Below are positions 44,676-56,149 of a DNA stretch of 64,000 bases, piece by piece (the first letter of the stretch is position 1; each line of letters begins with the position of its first letter). The DNA is from CAIWHR01 sp963717695 (GTDB lineage Bacteria; Pseudomonadota; Gammaproteobacteria; Burkholderiales; Casimicrobiaceae). Both the position numbers and the translations under genes were made by a program. The notes beneath the pieces were generated by a model, which saw nothing but the letters and a program-made list of their open reading frames with translations, did no database searches and was not told the origin of the DNA. The stretch lies in contig CAVQWR010000003.1 of assembly GCA_963717695.1 (NCBI GenBank), forward strand, positions 186,001 through 250,000, read 5' to 3'.

Positions 44676-45140
44676 ATGATTCCGAACGGCCCGGAATGGA
44701 AGCGCATTCATCGCCTCTTCCAGCGCGGCGTCACGCTGGTCGAGTACGTCGGCCTCCTCGTCATCGGCTTCGCAACCACATTTGCGATGGGAGAGGAGAT
44801 CGTCGGCATGATCCGGGCCGCGGGGGTCACGCTGGCCGATCTCCTGCTGATGTTCCTGTACCTCGAGGTGCTGGCGATGATCGGCCAGTACTTCAACTCG
44901 GGCCAGCTTCCGGTCCGGTTCCCGCTGTACATCGCCATGGTCGCGATGGCGCGCTACATCATCCTCGACATCAAGGACCTGACCGAGCTGCGCATGCTCG
45001 CGGTGTCGGCGGCGATCCTGCTGCTGACGATCGCGGTGCTCGTGATCCGCTATGGGCACACGCGCTTTCCCTATCGCGACGGCGAGGAGAGCTCGGCCGT
45101 CGAACGGCGGTCGAGCGCGGGCCGCACGGCGGACGACTGA
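44676..45140 (+). CDS. PsiE family membrane protein
   Basis: 154 residues with four predicted helices (about 17-38, 45-65, 78-95, 105-125). GVTLVEYVGLLVIGFATTFAM, cited as GVTLVEYVGLLVI and GFATTFAM, and LPVRFPLYIAMVAMARYIILD, cited as LPVRFPLYIAM and VAMARYIILD, match the PsiE (phosphate-starvation-inducible) family of unknown function. The ATG at 44676 follows AGAAGGGAA. It is 70 bases after fba. A PsiF-type protein occurs at 2.9 kb, but the families are unrelated. Confidence 0.83.
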   Translation: MIPNGPEWKRIHRLFQRGVTLVEYVGLLVIGFATTFAMGEEIVGMIRAAGVTLADLLLMFLYLEVLAMIGQYFNSGQLPVRFPLYIAMVAMARYIILDIKDLTELRMLAVSAAILLLTIAVLVIRYGHTRFPYRDGEESSAVERRSSAGRTADD

Positions 45141-45143
45141 GCG

Positions 45144-45965
45144 TCAACGCGCCGGCGCGCAGCCGGCGCCGACCGGCAGCGCCTGCGCCTGCAGCACCTC
45201 GCCCGTATGGGTGTTCTGCACGAACGCGACGATCGTCGTGGACGATCCGCGCTCGGCCGGCAATCTCAGCTCTGCGCTCATGTCAGCGACACCGTCGGAT
45301 CCGATGCCCGGCCCGGCCCGCAAAGCACGCACGACATGGTCGTGGGTGAGGCGCACGCCGGCGTTCTCGCCCGCCTTGACGTCCGACACCAGCGAATTCT
45401 CGGTGAGCGCGACGAACAGCTTGGCATCCTTGCGATCCGCGGCTCTGGCCACCTCAGCGACGGCATGCACGTCGATCGCGCCGTCCTTCGAGGCGGCATC
45501 CACGGTGACGGTTGCCCGCGCGGCGCGCGCGTTGATCGCCGCAATCGCCGCGAGCGTGTCCTTGCCATGCCAGTCCGGAAAATCGCGCCCCTGGAGCACC
45601 ACCTGCGGCGTGTAGGCGAAGCGGGCGTTGCCGGTGCGCGTGACGTCGTACTGACGCTCGGTGTAGGCTGCGGAAGCGAAGCGATCCTTCCAGCCGAGAC
45701 GGTCCCAGTAGTCAACGTGGAATGCGAGCGCGACGGCGCCGATAGGTGTCCCGCCTGGCGCGAACGACGCTGCGAGCCAGCGATCGGCCGGCGGGCAGCT
45801 GTCGCAGCCTTCGGACGTGTAGAGCTCGACGAGCGCCGTGGTCTGCGATCCGCTGTGGGCCGAACACGCGGCGGCGAAGCCGATCGAGGGCTGCGCGAGC
45901 GCCGCACCCGCGACAAATGCGACGAACGCCCGCCCGCCGAGTGCCCTGTTCCGGTGAATGCGCAT
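45144..45965 (-). CDS. DUF1223 exported thioredoxin-like protein
   Basis: 273 residues with a signal peptide (residues 1-30, ending SIGFAA). A CxxC motif is in LVELYTSEGCDSCPPADRWL near residue 50, the thioredoxin-like active site of DUF1223. Later blocks: AFHVDYWDRLGWKDRFAS and RFAYTPQVVLQGRDF. Function unproven; the motif suggests a periplasmic thiol-redox role. CAGGAG lies before the ATG at 45965. It converges on psiE with only 3 bases between the stops. Confidence 0.83.
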   Translation of the reverse strand: MRIHRNRALGGRAFVAFVAGAALAQPSIGFAAACSAHSGSQTTALVELYTSEGCDSCPPADRWLAASFAPGGTPIGAVALAFHVDYWDRLGWKDRFASAAYTERQYDVTRTGNARFAYTPQVVLQGRDFPDWHGKDTLAAIAAINARAARATVTVDAASKDGAIDVHAVAEVARAADRKDAKLFVALTENSLVSDVKAGENAGVRLTHDHVVRALRAGPGIGSDGVADMSAELRLPAERGSSTTIVAFVQNTHTGEVLQAQALPVGAGCAPAR

Positions 45966-46102
45966 GCGCGGGACTCCTGGACGTTGCGACGATGCCGTTC
46001 GTCGCACGGACACCCCCGCACCTTACGCCGGTCGCACGCGGCGGGCACGTGCTACGATCGCCGTGCCGCCGTCGCGGACCCACCCGTCCAAGGAGCAAAA
46101 TC

Positions 46103-46360
46103 ATGGGAATCATGAGCATCGTCTGGATGATCGTCGTCGGTTTCATCGTCGGCCTGCTGGCGCGCTTCTTCTATCCCGGCGCCGTCGCGCTGGGGTTCTG
46201 GATGACGGCGATCCTCGGAATCGCGGGCTCCGTTGTCGGCGGCCTCATCAGCGGCATGATCTGGAAGACCCCCGATGGCAAGTTTCATCCGGGTGGCTTC
46301 TTCATTTCACTGATCGGCGCCCTCATCCTGCTCTGGGGTTATCTCAATTTCGTGAAATGA
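46103..46360 (+). CDS. GlsB/YeaQ/YmgE family stress membrane protein
   Basis: 85 residues with three hydrophobic helices: SIVWMIVVGFIVGLLARFFYPG (as SIVWMIVVGFIVG and LLARFFYPG), WMTAILGIAGSVVGGLISGM and FFISLIGALILLWGY. This is the transglycosylase-associated/GlsB family, small membrane proteins induced by stress in several bacteria. AAGGAG is 7 bases before the ATG. Divergent from the DUF1223 gene. Confidence 0.87.
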   Translation: MGIMSIVWMIVVGFIVGLLARFFYPGAVALGFWMTAILGIAGSVVGGLISGMIWKTPDGKFHPGGFFISLIGALILLWGYLNFVK

Positions 46361-46400
46361 CGACGGGGCAGCGCGCTGTCCTCCGGGGACGCGTGACGCG

Positions 46401-47096
46401 ATGATCGACAAGATCGCCGCGTCCGCCGCGCACGCCGTTGCGGACGTCCGTGACGGCGCAACCGTGCTGATCGGCGGCTTCGGCACCTCGGGCGTTCCCG
46501 CGCTGCTCATCGACGCGCTGATCGCGCAAGGGGCGCGCGAGCTCACGGTCGCCAGCAACCATGCCGGCAACGGCGACACCGGACTCGCGCGGCTCATCGC
46601 GCTCGGGCGCGTGCGCCGCCTCGTGTGCTCGTACCCGCGGCACAAGGACTCGTACGCGTTCGAGAACCTCTACCGCGCCGGCAGGATCGAGCTCGAGCTG
46701 GTGGCACAGGGCACGCTCGCCGAGCGCATCCGCGCCGCGGGCGCCGGCATCGGCGCGTTCTACACGCCGACCGCCTCCGGCACCGACCTCGCCAGGGACA
46801 AGGAAACGCGCGAGATCGACGGGCAGATCCAGGTGCTGGAGTACGCGCTGCACGGAGACGTCGCGCTGATCTGCGCCGATCGCGGCGACCGGTGGGGCAA
46901 TCTCGTCTACCGCAAGGCCGCGCGCAACTTCGGTCCGCTGATGGCGATGGCGGCGCGGTGCACGATCGCGCAGGTGCGCGAGGTCGTGCCGCTCGGCGCG
47001 CTCGACCCCGAGGCGATCGTGACGCCCGGCATCTTCGTCGCGTTCGTCGTGCCGGATGCGTCAGTCACCGCAATGCGCCCCCGCTCCGCCGCGTGA
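46401..47096 (+). CDS. pcaI: 3-oxoadipate CoA-transferase subunit A
   Basis: Alpha subunit (231 residues) of the enzyme that activates 3-oxoadipate with succinyl-CoA, the penultimate step of the beta-ketoadipate pathway. GATVLIGGFGTSGVPALLID near residue 18 is the CoA-transferase 1 signature; IGAFYTPTASGTDLARDKE near 115 and ICADRGDRWGNLVYRKAARN near 155 follow. pcaJ begins 4 bases after its stop, so the two subunits are coupled. Confidence 0.92.
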   Translation: MIDKIAASAAHAVADVRDGATVLIGGFGTSGVPALLIDALIAQGARELTVASNHAGNGDTGLARLIALGRVRRLVCSYPRHKDSYAFENLYRAGRIELELVAQGTLAERIRAAGAGIGAFYTPTASGTDLARDKETREIDGQIQVLEYALHGDVALICADRGDRWGNLVYRKAARNFGPLMAMAARCTIAQVREVVPLGALDPEAIVTPGIFVAFVVPDASVTAMRPRSAA

Positions 47097-47100
47097 CGCG

Positions 47101-47766
47101 ATGACGTTCCGACGCTACACCCGCGACGAGATGGCGGCCCGCGTGGCGCGCGACATTCCCGACGGGTCGTACGTGAATCTGGGCCTCGGCATGCCCACGC
47201 TCGTCGGCCGTCATCTCACCGGCGGCCGCGAAGTGATCCTGCACAGCGAGAACGGGCTGCTCGGCATGGGACCTCCCGCGGCGCCGGGGCAGGAGGACTT
47301 CGACCTCATCAATGCGAGCCGCGAGCCGGTGACGATGCTCCCCGGCGGCGCCTTCTTCCACCATGCCGACTCGTTTGCGATGATCCGGGGCGGCCACCTC
47401 GACTTCTGCGTGCTGGGCGCGTTCCAGGTCTCGGCCGGCGGCGATCTCGCCAACTGGCATACTGGCGCGCCGGACGCGATCCCGGCGGTCGGCGGGGCGA
47501 TGGACCTCGCGGTCGGCGCCAGGCACGTCTACGTGATGATGGAGCACCAGACCAAGCAGGGCGAGAGCAAGATCGTGCCGCGCTGCACGTATCCGCTGAC
47601 CGGCATCGCGTGCGTCGACCGCATCTACACCGATCTCGCGGTGATCGATGTGACCTCGGCCGGGCTCGCCGTCGCCGCGATGTGCGAGGGGCTCGACTTC
47701 GACGCACTGCAGCGGATGACCGACGTGCCGCTGCTGCGCTCCTCCGACGCGGTCACGACGACATGA
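47101..47766 (+). CDS. pcaJ: 3-oxoadipate CoA-transferase subunit B
   Basis: Beta subunit, 221 residues. GSYVNLGLGMPTLVGRHL near residue 22 and the catalytic glutamate in VILHSENGLLGMGPPA near 50 identify it; GGHLDFCVLGAFQVSAGGDLANW (as GGHLDFCVLGAFQV and SAGGDLANW) and MMEHQTKQGESKIVPRC follow. Together with PcaI it forms the transferase; the next gene gives the thiolase. Confidence 0.92.
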   Translation: MTFRRYTRDEMAARVARDIPDGSYVNLGLGMPTLVGRHLTGGREVILHSENGLLGMGPPAAPGQEDFDLINASREPVTMLPGGAFFHHADSFAMIRGGHLDFCVLGAFQVSAGGDLANWHTGAPDAIPAVGGAMDLAVGARHVYVMMEHQTKQGESKIVPRCTYPLTGIACVDRIYTDLAVIDVTSAGLAVAAMCEGLDFDALQRMTDVPLLRSSDAVTTT

Positions 47767-47779
47767 AAGGAACGAAAGC

Positions 47780-48982
<1,203 letters not shown>

Positions 48983-49059
48983 GCACGTCCTCGCCGCGCC
49001 GCGCGGTGGCGCCGCGCTGCCGGGTCGCGCTCCGGTAGCGACCGACTGCGGCCGCCGCG

Positions 49060-49650
49060 ATGCCCCACCCCCGCGCCATCGACATCATCCGCGACGAGCA
49101 CCGCTCGTTCGCCGCGGTGCTCGAGGGACTGCTGCAGACATGCAGCGAGATCCGCGGCGCACGCGGGAGGCCCAATTTCCGACTGATCTCGGCGATGCTC
49201 GACTATATCGAGGCGTTTCCGGAGAAGCTGCATCACCCGAAGGAGGACGTGTACGTCTATGCGCGGCTGCGCGAGGTGCTGCCGGAATCGGCGACGATGC
49301 TCGACGATCTTTCGGCCGAGCACGTGCGCGGGCGCACGATGATTGCCGGCCTGACGGGCGCCCTTGCGCGCTACCGCGACGGCGAGCCGGGCAGCGCCGA
49401 GGCGTTCGCGTCGGCACTGCAGCGCTACGCCGACTTTCACTGGGCGCACATGCGCAAGGAGGAGGAGCTCGCGCTGCCGCTTGCGCTGGCCACGCTGACG
49501 AGCGACGACTGGCGCGCGATCGACGCCGCGTTCGCGTCCAATGCCGACCCGCTGGTCGGCCTCCCGGCGACCAAGGCATCGCGCGAGCTCTTCCGGCGCG
49601 TCCTCAGCCTCGCACCACCGCCGCTCGGCATCGGCCCCGTCCGCAGGTAG
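49060..49650 (+). CDS. Hemerythrin-domain protein
   Basis: 196 residues of a four-helix hemerythrin-like domain. Candidate iron ligands: His in IIRDEHRSFAAVLEG near residue 14, HHPKEDVYVYARL near 58 (HxxxE), LSAEHVRGRTMIAG near 90 and DFHWAHMRKEEELALPLA near 135 (HxxxE). Hemerythrins bind a di-iron site and O2, or sense or repair oxidative or nitrosative stress. It sits 77 bases after pcaF; O2-dependent aromatic breakdown nearby may be coincidental. Confidence 0.8.
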   Translation: MPHPRAIDIIRDEHRSFAAVLEGLLQTCSEIRGARGRPNFRLISAMLDYIEAFPEKLHHPKEDVYVYARLREVLPESATMLDDLSAEHVRGRTMIAGLTGALARYRDGEPGSAEAFASALQRYADFHWAHMRKEEELALPLALATLTSDDWRAIDAAFASNADPLVGLPATKASRELFRRVLSLAPPPLGIGPVRR

Positions 49651-49796
49651 CACGCGCGGGAGCGCGGCAGTCCCGGGGCCCGCGACAGTCGCTGCTTTTG
49701 CCGGCATACTCGCGGGCGTGCCCGCGGCGCGACGCGGCGGGTCCATCGTTCCACACAAGACAGTCCGCCCAAGCGGACGCGATCGAGGAGAGTGTC

Positions 49797-50972
49797 ATGT
49801 CGATTTGCACCATTTTCCGGGCGGCGCTCGTCGGCGCCGCGTTCGTCGCGGGGGCTCCCGCCGCGCACGCGCAGGGTGTCGTCAAGCTCGGCCTCGTCGG
49901 CGAATTCTCCGGCCCGTTCGCGCAATACGGCGCGCAGATCTATGGCGGGATGAAGGCGTACATGAAGGAGCACGGCGACACCGTCGCCGGGAAGAAGATC
50001 GAGGTCATCCAGCGCGACACCGGCGGCCCCGCGCCGGACGTCGCCAAGCGCCTCGCGCAGGAGCTCGTCACCCGCGACAAGGTCGACCTCCTGGTCGGAT
50101 TCGGCCTCACGCCAAATGCGCTCGCGAGCGCGCCCGTCGCCACCGAGGCGAAGGTGCCGATGATCATCATGAACGCGGCGACGTCGATCATCACCACCAA
50201 GTCGCCTTACATCGCGCGCGTGTCGATGACGCTGCCGCAGGTCACGCAGCCGATCGCGCTGTGGGCGGCGAAGAACGGGATCAGGAGCGTCTATACGATC
50301 GTCTCCGACTACGGCCCGGGCATCGACGCCGAAGGGGCGTTCATCAAGGCGTTCAAGGCGTCGGGCGGGGAGATCATCGGCTCGTCGCGCGTCCCGCTGC
50401 AGAATCCCGACCTCGCGCCGTTCATCCAGAAGGCCAAGGACGCGAAGCCACAGGCGATCTTCCTGTTCCTTCCCGCCGGCGAACAGGGTGTCGCGTTCAT
50501 GAAGGGCTACAGCGAGCGCGGCCTCGCCGAGGCCGGCATCAAGCTGATCGCGACGGGCGACATCACCGACGACGGCGTGCTGGAGGCGATGGGAGACGCG
50601 ACGATCGGCCTCGTCACCAGCTTCCATTATTCCGCGGCGCACGATTCGCCGGAGAACAAGGCGTTTCTCAAGGCCTACTCCGAGGTGAACGGCACGAAGC
50701 TGCGCCCCAATTTCATGGCGGTCGCAGGCTACGACGGCATGGCGGCGATCTATGAGGCACTCAAGATCACCGGAGGATCGACCGACGGCGACAAGATCAT
50801 GGCGGCGCTCAAGGGAATGAAGATCAACAGTCCGCGCGGACCCATCATGATCGATCCGGAAACGCGGGACGTGGTCCAGACGATCTACATCCGCAAAGTC
50901 GAGAAGACCCCGGGCGGACTCTACAACGTCGAATTCGACAAGTTTCCCGAGCAGAAGGATCCCGGCAAATAG
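49797..50972 (+). CDS. Branched-chain amino acid-type ABC transporter substrate-binding protein
   Basis: Periplasmic binding protein of 391 residues with a signal peptide (residues 1-26, ending APAAHAQ). LivJ/type I fold: VVKLGLVGEFSGPFAQYG near 28, VDLLVGFGLTPNALASAPVA near 98, YTIVSDYGPGIDAEGAFIKAF near 165 (as YTIVSDYGPGID and AEGAFIKAF), GYDGMAAIYEALK near 318. Ligand unknown; relatives bind amino acids or aromatic acids, which would suit the adjacent pca genes. No permease or ATPase genes are nearby. GAGGAG before the ATG at 49797. Confidence 0.87.
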   Translation: MSICTIFRAALVGAAFVAGAPAAHAQGVVKLGLVGEFSGPFAQYGAQIYGGMKAYMKEHGDTVAGKKIEVIQRDTGGPAPDVAKRLAQELVTRDKVDLLVGFGLTPNALASAPVATEAKVPMIIMNAATSIITTKSPYIARVSMTLPQVTQPIALWAAKNGIRSVYTIVSDYGPGIDAEGAFIKAFKASGGEIIGSSRVPLQNPDLAPFIQKAKDAKPQAIFLFLPAGEQGVAFMKGYSERGLAEAGIKLIATGDITDDGVLEAMGDATIGLVTSFHYSAAHDSPENKAFLKAYSEVNGTKLRPNFMAVAGYDGMAAIYEALKITGGSTDGDKIMAALKGMKINSPRGPIMIDPETRDVVQTIYIRKVEKTPGGLYNVEFDKFPEQKDPGK

Positions 50973-51048
50973 GGATGGATGGCCAGCCGCGCGATGCCAT
51001 CGCGCAAAGCGCGGCAGCGTTCGCGTCGCCAATGACCCAGCCATCGCG

Positions 51049-52005
51049 ATGATCGGTCGGGGCGAGCTCGAGGCCGCCGCCGCGCGCGTTTACGCGGCAA
51101 TGCTGCCTACGCCGCAGTACGCGTGGCCGCTGCTCGCGCGGCGCTGCGGCGGCGAGGTGTGGGTGAAGCACGAAAACCACACGCCGACCGGCGCATTCAA
51201 GATCCGGGGCGGCCTCAATCTGCTCGCGCAGCTCGCGAGGCGCGCTCCGAGGCCCGCAGGCATCATCACGGCGACGCGCGGCAATCACGGACAGAGCATC
51301 GCGCTCGCCGCGCGGCGGCACGGATTCACCTGCACGATCGTCGTTCCGCACGGCAACTCGTCGGACAAGAACGAGGCGATGCGCGCGTTCGGCGCAACGC
51401 TCATCGAGTTCGGCCGCGACTTCGACGAGGCACGCGAGCACGCCGGCGTGCGCGCCCGCGAGGGCAACCTGCATTTCATCGGGCCCTTCGACCGGGAACT
51501 CGTCGCCGGCGTCGGCACGTACGCGCTCGAGCTCATGCTCGCCGTCCCCGGCCTCGACACCGTCTACGCGCCGATCGGCTGCGGCTCCGGAATCTGCGGC
51601 CTCGTGAGCGCGCGCGACGCGCTCGGGCTGACGACGCGAATCGTCGGCGTCGTGTCGGCGGGCGCGAACTGCTACGCGCAGTCCTTCGCCGCCAAGCGCC
51701 CCATTTCGACCGACCGCGCCGACACGCTCGCGGACGGCATGGCCGTGCGCGTGCCGGTCGCGGCAGCGCTCGACGTCATCCTCCGGGGTGTCGAGCACAT
51801 CGTCGAAGTGACCGATGCCGAAGTCGAAGGTGCCGTCCGCGCGCTGTTCAGCGACACGCACCAGGTCGCCGAAGGTGCGGGCGCCGCACCGCTCGCGGCG
51901 CTCCTGAAGGAAGGCCCGCAACGGGGCCGGACCGCACTCATCCTGTCGGGCGGCAATATCGACCGCGCGCTCTATGCGCGGATTCTCTCGGCGGGGTGGA
52001 GCTGA
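51049..52005 (+). CDS. PLP-dependent threonine dehydratase-like enzyme
   Basis: 318 residues, fold type II PLP enzyme. PLP lysine in ENHTPTGAFKIRGGLNLL near residue 50, ATRGNHGQSIALAARRHG near 80, the phosphate-cradle GCGSGICGLVSA near 182, and C-terminal ALILSGGNIDRALYARIL. It lacks the ACT regulatory domain of biosynthetic IlvA, so it is the catabolic or serine/threonine dehydratase-like type; hydroxyectoine-degradation EutB proteins look similar. Substrate unproven. Confidence 0.82.
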   Translation: MIGRGELEAAAARVYAAMLPTPQYAWPLLARRCGGEVWVKHENHTPTGAFKIRGGLNLLAQLARRAPRPAGIITATRGNHGQSIALAARRHGFTCTIVVPHGNSSDKNEAMRAFGATLIEFGRDFDEAREHAGVRAREGNLHFIGPFDRELVAGVGTYALELMLAVPGLDTVYAPIGCGSGICGLVSARDALGLTTRIVGVVSAGANCYAQSFAAKRPISTDRADTLADGMAVRVPVAAALDVILRGVEHIVEVTDAEVEGAVRALFSDTHQVAEGAGAAPLAALLKEGPQRGRTALILSGGNIDRALYARILSAGWS

Positions 52006-52042
52006 ACGATTCGCGCGCGAGAGCGCGCGACCATGCGCGCCG

Positions 52043-52630
52043 CTACACGAGATCTGCGGCCGGTCCGAGAATCTGCTCGCGCAGCTCGCGATAGCGCGGC
52101 AGCTGCGGCGGGTACACGCAGATGTACTTCACCTGCGCCGCCTGCAGGCAGCGCTGCTTGATGATCTCGAGCTTCTGGTCGCGCGGGTTGACGACCTGGT
52201 CGGGCTCCTTCGCGTCGACGATCGCGAGGATCGTCATGTCGCGGTCGCACACGACGAAGCCCACGTGCTGGTTCGCGATCTTGCGGAAAGCCCGCAGGCG
52301 CTCCATGCCCTGCGGCCCGATCTTCACCTGCAGCACGTCGGCGAGGCGGACGCGCGCAAAGATCTCATGTCGCGGGAACGCCGCGTTGAGGAGCAGGTAG
52401 ACGACGTTCTCGGCCTTGGTCAGGAAGCGTGGACGCAGCAGGTAGAGGCCCGGCAATTCGGCCGACGACAGGAGACGCGTCGTCTCGCCTTCGGTCCACT
52501 GCGCGACCGTCGGCGGCGAGTCCGCGGAACCCTTCGCGGCGCGGTTCGTGCGGCTGCGCCGGACGAATCCCACGATGACGAAGATGACGAACGCCCCGAA
52601 GGCGAGCGCGAAAAGGATTCCCTGATTCAT
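52043..52630 (-). CDS. DUF2726 membrane-anchored protein
   Basis: 195 residues. An N-terminal membrane helix (about residues 5-23, ILFALAFGAFVIFVIVGFV) is followed by a DUF2726 domain (FLTKAENVVYLLLNAAFPRHEIFARVRLADVL, cited as FLTKAENVVYLLLNAAF and PRHEIFARVRLADVL). The domain continues as HVGFVVCDRDMTILAIVDAKEP and KLEIIKQRCLQAAQVKYICVY. DUF2726 resembles a restriction-endonuclease-like fold in which the Asp of AIVDAK and Lys could be catalytic, but function is unknown. It converges on the dehydratase gene. Confidence 0.8.
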   Translation of the reverse strand: MNQGILFALAFGAFVIFVIVGFVRRSRTNRAAKGSADSPPTVAQWTEGETTRLLSSAELPGLYLLRPRFLTKAENVVYLLLNAAFPRHEIFARVRLADVLQVKIGPQGMERLRAFRKIANQHVGFVVCDRDMTILAIVDAKEPDQVVNPRDQKLEIIKQRCLQAAQVKYICVYPPQLPRYRELREQILGPAADLV

Positions 52631-52813
52631 GATCTGATTGGAGTTTGGAGCCTAGTCTAAAGCATTTTGCGAAGTGCCTGCTACCAACCGCAGCCCCGAG
52701 CGGGAGCCGTCGCGTCCGGAGGCCCGAGCTGTGTCGTCGGCGCAACGAAGCTCGCCTATCTGCAGCGGACGGACGTCGGGAAGCCGCCGCCCCACCCTCG
52801 GCGAAAAGGGCCC

Positions 52814-53147
52814 TGTCTTCCTGCGGCCGCCGGAGCTGCCGATCCGAATTCGGGCTACAGGCCAAGGCGCCCCGCACAACGAGGCCCGCCGATGCGGGGC
52901 CATGTTGTTATGCGACGGCCGAAGCTACCGATCGAATATCGAGTCGCAGAGCGAAGCGGCCCAAAAGCTAGGCCCCGTCGGAGCGGGGCTTGTTGTCTCG
53001 CGGCAGCCGAAGTTACCGATCGGAGCTCGAGTCGCAGGGCGAGGCGGCGCGAAAAACAAAGCCCCGCCGAAGCGGGGCTTGTTGTCTTGCGGCCGCCGAA
53101 GTTACCGATCGGAGCTCGAGTCGCAGGGCGAGGCGCGCGGGCGAAGA
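52814..53147. repeat. Tandem ~88-base repeats bearing terminator hairpins, downstream of groEL
   Basis: Four degenerate head-to-tail units: about 52814-52903, 52904-52991, 52992-53080 and a truncated one at 53081-53147. The last two share a near-identical core containing CCGAAGTTACCGATCGGAGC and TCGAGTCGCAGGGCGAGGCG. Units 2 and 3 end in a GCCCCG/CGGGGC hairpin, and unit 1 has a looser form. A still weaker copy may begin near 52730. The interval 52631-53207 has no other gene; a long plus-strand open frame through it is only the repeat and the groEL antisense. Confidence 0.8.
53051..53080 (-). terminator. Intrinsic terminator for groES-groEL
   Basis: On the minus strand AAGCCCCGC (53080-53072) pairs with GCGGGGCTT (53067-53059) around TTCG and runs into TGTTTTTC. 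It lies 128 bases beyond the groEL stop, inside the third repeat unit. A weaker version recurs in the adjacent unit (52962-52991). Confidence 0.82.
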
Positions 53148-53207
53148 CAGTACATATCTGGTACGGCAAGCCCGCGCAACGAAGCCATGCGGCTCGAGAA
53201 CGATCGG

Positions 53208-54854
<1,647 letters not shown>

Positions 54855-54890
54855 GGTGTTTCTCCTGAATGCTTGTGTTTGGAAGGGGGA

Positions 54891-55178
54891 TCAGGCGACG
54901 ACGCCGATGATGTCGTCTTCGCGCATGTGCAGCAGATCCTGCCCGTCCATCTTGAATTCCTGGCCGGAGTACTTGCCGAACAGCACCTTGTCGCCGGGCT
55001 TCACGCCCATCGGGATGACCTTGCCGTTGTCGTCGAGCTTGCCCGGACCGGTGTAGACGACTTCGCCCATCGAGGGCTTTTCGGCTGCGGTGTCGGGGAT
55101 GACGATGCCGCCGGCGGATTTCCGTTCTTCTTCGAGCCGCTTAACGATCACGCGATCGTGCAAAGGCTTAATCTTCAT
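54891..55178 (-). CDS. groS: Co-chaperonin GroES
   Basis: 10-kDa cap of GroEL, 95 residues, complete. MKIKPLHDRVIVKRLEEERK at the start, mobile loop SAGGIVIPDTAAEKPSMGEV (about residues 21-40), and DLLHMREDDIIGVVA at the end. First gene of the operon; GGAG lies 12 bases before the ATG. The long leader (about 130 bases) contains no further recognised element. Confidence 0.97.
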   Translation of the reverse strand: MKIKPLHDRVIVKRLEEERKSAGGIVIPDTAAEKPSMGEVVYTGPGKLDDNGKVIPMGVKPGDKVLFGKYSGQEFKMDGQDLLHMREDDIIGVVA

Positions 55179-55289
55179 GGTGAGTGCTCACTCCGAAAGA
55201 AAATCGTTATAACTCAATAAGTTGCTATCGATGCGTCGAGAACGTCGCCCGCCCCGGAACTTCAGAGGCCGGGCAGACAGGGAATCTTG

Positions 55290-55316
55290 GTAGCACTCGA
55301 CGCCAGCGAGTGCTAA
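55290..55316. promoter_or_regulatory. CIRCE operator (HrcA binding site)
   Basis: GTAGCACTC (55290-55298), nine-base spacer, GAGTGCTAA (55308-55316): the CIRCE inverted repeat with one mismatch to consensus TTAGCACTC-N9-GAGTGCTAA. It directly abuts the -10 box of the groES promoter, so HrcA bound here would block initiation and heat would relieve it. hrcA is not in this window. Confidence 0.92.
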
Positions 55317-55344
55317 TAATAGGCGGTGTCACCCGGAAAATCAA
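55316..55344 (-). promoter_or_regulatory. Sigma-70 promoter of groES-groEL
   Basis: On the minus strand TTGATT (55344-55339), a 17-base spacer and TATTAT (55321-55316). Transcription would start inside the CIRCE repeat, near 55309. No sigma-32 type boxes were recognised. Confidence 0.7.
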
Positions 55345-55467
55345 CTGCAGGCGGGTTGATCACCCGGCCTGGCGGCCCGGCGATCCTTTCGCTGCCGCCC
55401 ACGGCCCCTCCGCAACCGCCTGTAAGATGATGGTGCCGCGGCGCGCCAGCCGGCGTTACCGTCGCGA

Positions 55468-56073
55468 ATGTCATCCGGACGCCCGAACGCGATGCTTCAG
55501 CCTGCCCATGTCGGACATCTGCCGGTTCTGCGCGCGCTCATTCGCGACGGCGCGGTGCGGGGCGCATTCGACCGTGCGCTGGCGGGCGATTCGCGCGACG
55601 CGGCGCTGTTCTTCTCGAACCTGCGTCAGGCTCTCAACACGGGCTACTTCGTCGTCGAGGATCCCAACACCGGTGATCTCGACACGGTCGCAGTTCCCGG
55701 TTACGTGTACATGCCGGATCGCGGCGGAGCGTCCAGCCAGCCGATCGGTTTCGGGCTCTTCCGCGCAACCGACATCGGCTTCGAGCTCTGGCTGACCGGC
55801 GTCGACGCGGCGTGGCGCGGCCACGGCCACGGCCGCGCGATGATGCAGGCCCTGCTCGAGACGCCTCCCGGAAAGAAGGCCTACGTCGTGCGCGTCAATC
55901 GCTTCGGACGTGACAGCCCGGCGATGGCGCATCTGCTCGCGAGCTTCCAGTACACGCCGGTGATCGAATCGCAGAGTCACGAGTGGTATCTGCGCGCCGA
56001 CGCGCCGGCCGAGCTCGGGCGGCGGATGCGCGAGTTCGTGCCCGCGGACGCACGCGCGCCGAAATCCGGCTGA
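55468..56073 (+). CDS. GNAT-like acetyltransferase domain protein
   Basis: 201 residues. PAHVGHLPVLRALIRDGAV at the N-terminus and an acetyl-CoA-type loop WRGHGHGRAMMQALLETPPG near residue 112-130 suggest the GNAT fold, though motif A is less canonical than usual (HGHG in place of xGxG/A with preceding Arg). The following RFGRDSPAMAHLLASFQYTP fits the C-terminal part of the fold. Divergent from groES; substrate unknown. Confidence 0.68.
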   Translation: MSSGRPNAMLQPAHVGHLPVLRALIRDGAVRGAFDRALAGDSRDAALFFSNLRQALNTGYFVVEDPNTGDLDTVAVPGYVYMPDRGGASSQPIGFGLFRATDIGFELWLTGVDAAWRGHGHGRAMMQALLETPPGKKAYVVRVNRFGRDSPAMAHLLASFQYTPVIESQSHEWYLRADAPAELGRRMREFVPADARAPKSG

Positions 56074-56149
56074 CGTTGCAGCTGCGGCGTTCGCCGCGAC
56101 GACCGGTTCGTTGTGCTACCGTAATGGCGCCCCTCAACGGAGACGCGCC

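Noticed and set aside
52814..53147. CRISPR array
   Set aside because: Units are contiguous and degenerate with no unique spacers, and no cas genes are nearby. The same applies to 57041-57590.
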